In this document: positions 34,491-34,829 of the stretch, one piece after another
Position numbering within the stretch: the stretch's first letter is position 1
Layout: the number at the start of each line of letters is the position of its first letter
Assembly: GCA_014239655.1 (NCBI GenBank)
Contig: JAAZYM010000069.1
Coordinates: 1-34,829, forward strand
DNA from: Flavobacteriales bacterium
GTDB lineage: Bacteria; Bacteroidota; Bacteroidia; Flavobacteriales; BACL11
Direction of reading: 5' to 3'
DNA length: 34,829 nt
Program-made: the position numbers and the translations under genes
The notes under the pieces: model-generated
The model's input: only the letters and a program-made list of their open reading frames with translations
The model's database searches: none
What the model was told of the DNA's origin: nothing

Positions 34491-34829
34491 ATTTAGCATT
34501 AAGAAATAAGAAGGCTATTGTTTGTGGTAGTACACAGGGAATAGGAAAGGCTATTGCCGAAGGGCTGGCAAAACAAGGAGTGAGCTTAACTTTGATTGCT
34601 CGAAACGAGAGTGTTTTAACAGATATTGTTGGCTCTCTAGACAGATCTTTAGGGCAAGAGCACGACTATCTTTGTATAGATTTTTCTGAGGATAATTTTA
34701 GTGAAAAGTTAGATGGTTTGAGCGAAACATATGATATCTTAGTTAATAATACTGGAGGCCCTGCGGCAGGACCTATTACCGATGCTGATCCAATAGATTT
34801 TGAAGGAGCTTTTAAAATGCATTTAATAA
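34487..34829 (+). CDS. SDR family oxidoreductase (3' end outside window)
   Basis: The first 114 residues are visible. The nucleotide-binding region is IVCGSTQGIGKAIAEGLA (11-28; G14, G18, G20), a variant of the TGxxxGIG Rossmann motif. The beta-4 motif is NNTGG (87-91) in DILVNNTGGPAAGPI, which replaces the usual NNAG. The catalytic Ser-Tyr-Lys lie beyond the edge. It is close to 3-oxoacyl-ACP reductase (FabG)-like SDRs, but the substrate cannot be assigned. The ATG overlaps the kynA stop by four bases, so it is co-translated. Confidence 0.9.
   Translation, partial: MNLALRNKKAIVCGSTQGIGKAIAEGLAKQGVSLTLIARNESVLTDIVGSLDRSLGQEHDYLCIDFSEDNFSEKLDGLSETYDILVNNTGGPAAGPITDADPIDFEGAFKMHLI

Noticed and set aside
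1-34829. tRNA, rRNA, CRISPR, insertion sequences, prophage or defence islands
   Set aside because: No cloverleaf, spaced direct repeats, transposase or integrase motifs, or restriction/toxin-like proteins were seen; coding by housekeeping genes is nearly continuous.

Overview
The window is a dense piece of chromosome from an AT-rich bacterium (about one third G+C by eye), best explained as a member of Bacteroidota, probably order Flavobacteriales, and possibly a streamlined marine lineage. Four things point there. The protein families include Bacteroidota-restricted DUF4175, DUF4271 and DUF3098 proteins, a flavobacterial-type HemD and a one-chain GlyRS. The gene orders are familiar from that phylum (ftsX-DUF3098-uppP-truB-queA, DUF4271-hemD-rnpA, DUF4175-ybeY-mnmG). 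Shine-Dalgarno sites are essentially absent. The Bacteroidota -7 promoter motif TAnnTTTG lies just upstream of most operon heads. No mobile element, CRISPR array, rRNA or tRNA gene was found, and no gene-free stretch exceeds about 100 bases.

Layout. Minus strand 1-6128: DUF4175 coiled-coil membrane protein, ybeY, mnmG and a class I methyltransferase cut by the window edge, with 4-base ATGA overlaps and a parS-like palindrome in front of mnmG. Plus 6210-8089: gltX-folB. Minus glyS, plus a Cys-rich DUF3109 protein, minus glutaryl-CoA dehydrogenase. Plus 11538-15230: DUF4271 membrane protein, hemD, rnpA, yidD, S41 protease. Minus 15227-16874: tdk-alr. Plus 16935-20177: DUF2279 protein, rsmI, recJ. 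Minus 20174-24125: ispB-dnaG and, upstream, rlmN. Plus amidohydrolase 24157-25287. Minus 25280-29683: ftsX, DUF3098, uppP, truB, queA, ispD. Plus 29761 to the end: leuS, a UbiA-like membrane protein, kynA and an SDR gene cut by the window edge.

Most of the content is housekeeping. Translation is represented by three aminoacyl-tRNA synthetases, the tRNA/rRNA modification enzymes MnmG, QueA, TruB, RlmN and RsmI, the RNA processing proteins YbeY and RnpA. DNA replication and repair supply DnaG, RecJ and Tdk. Envelope and isoprenoid functions include UppP, Alr, FtsX, YidD, IspD and a long-chain polyprenyl synthase. Two catabolic enzymes, GcdH and tryptophan dioxygenase, stand apart.

I did not find a clear unknown defence or mobile system. 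The signals most worth follow-up are the parS-like site at mnmG, promoter boxes so close to start codons that several mRNAs should be leaderless or nearly so, two nine-G tracts inside essential genes, three convergent gene pairs whose stop codons overlap, and the conserved uncharacterised envelope proteins (DUF4175, DUF3098, DUF4271, UbiA-like).
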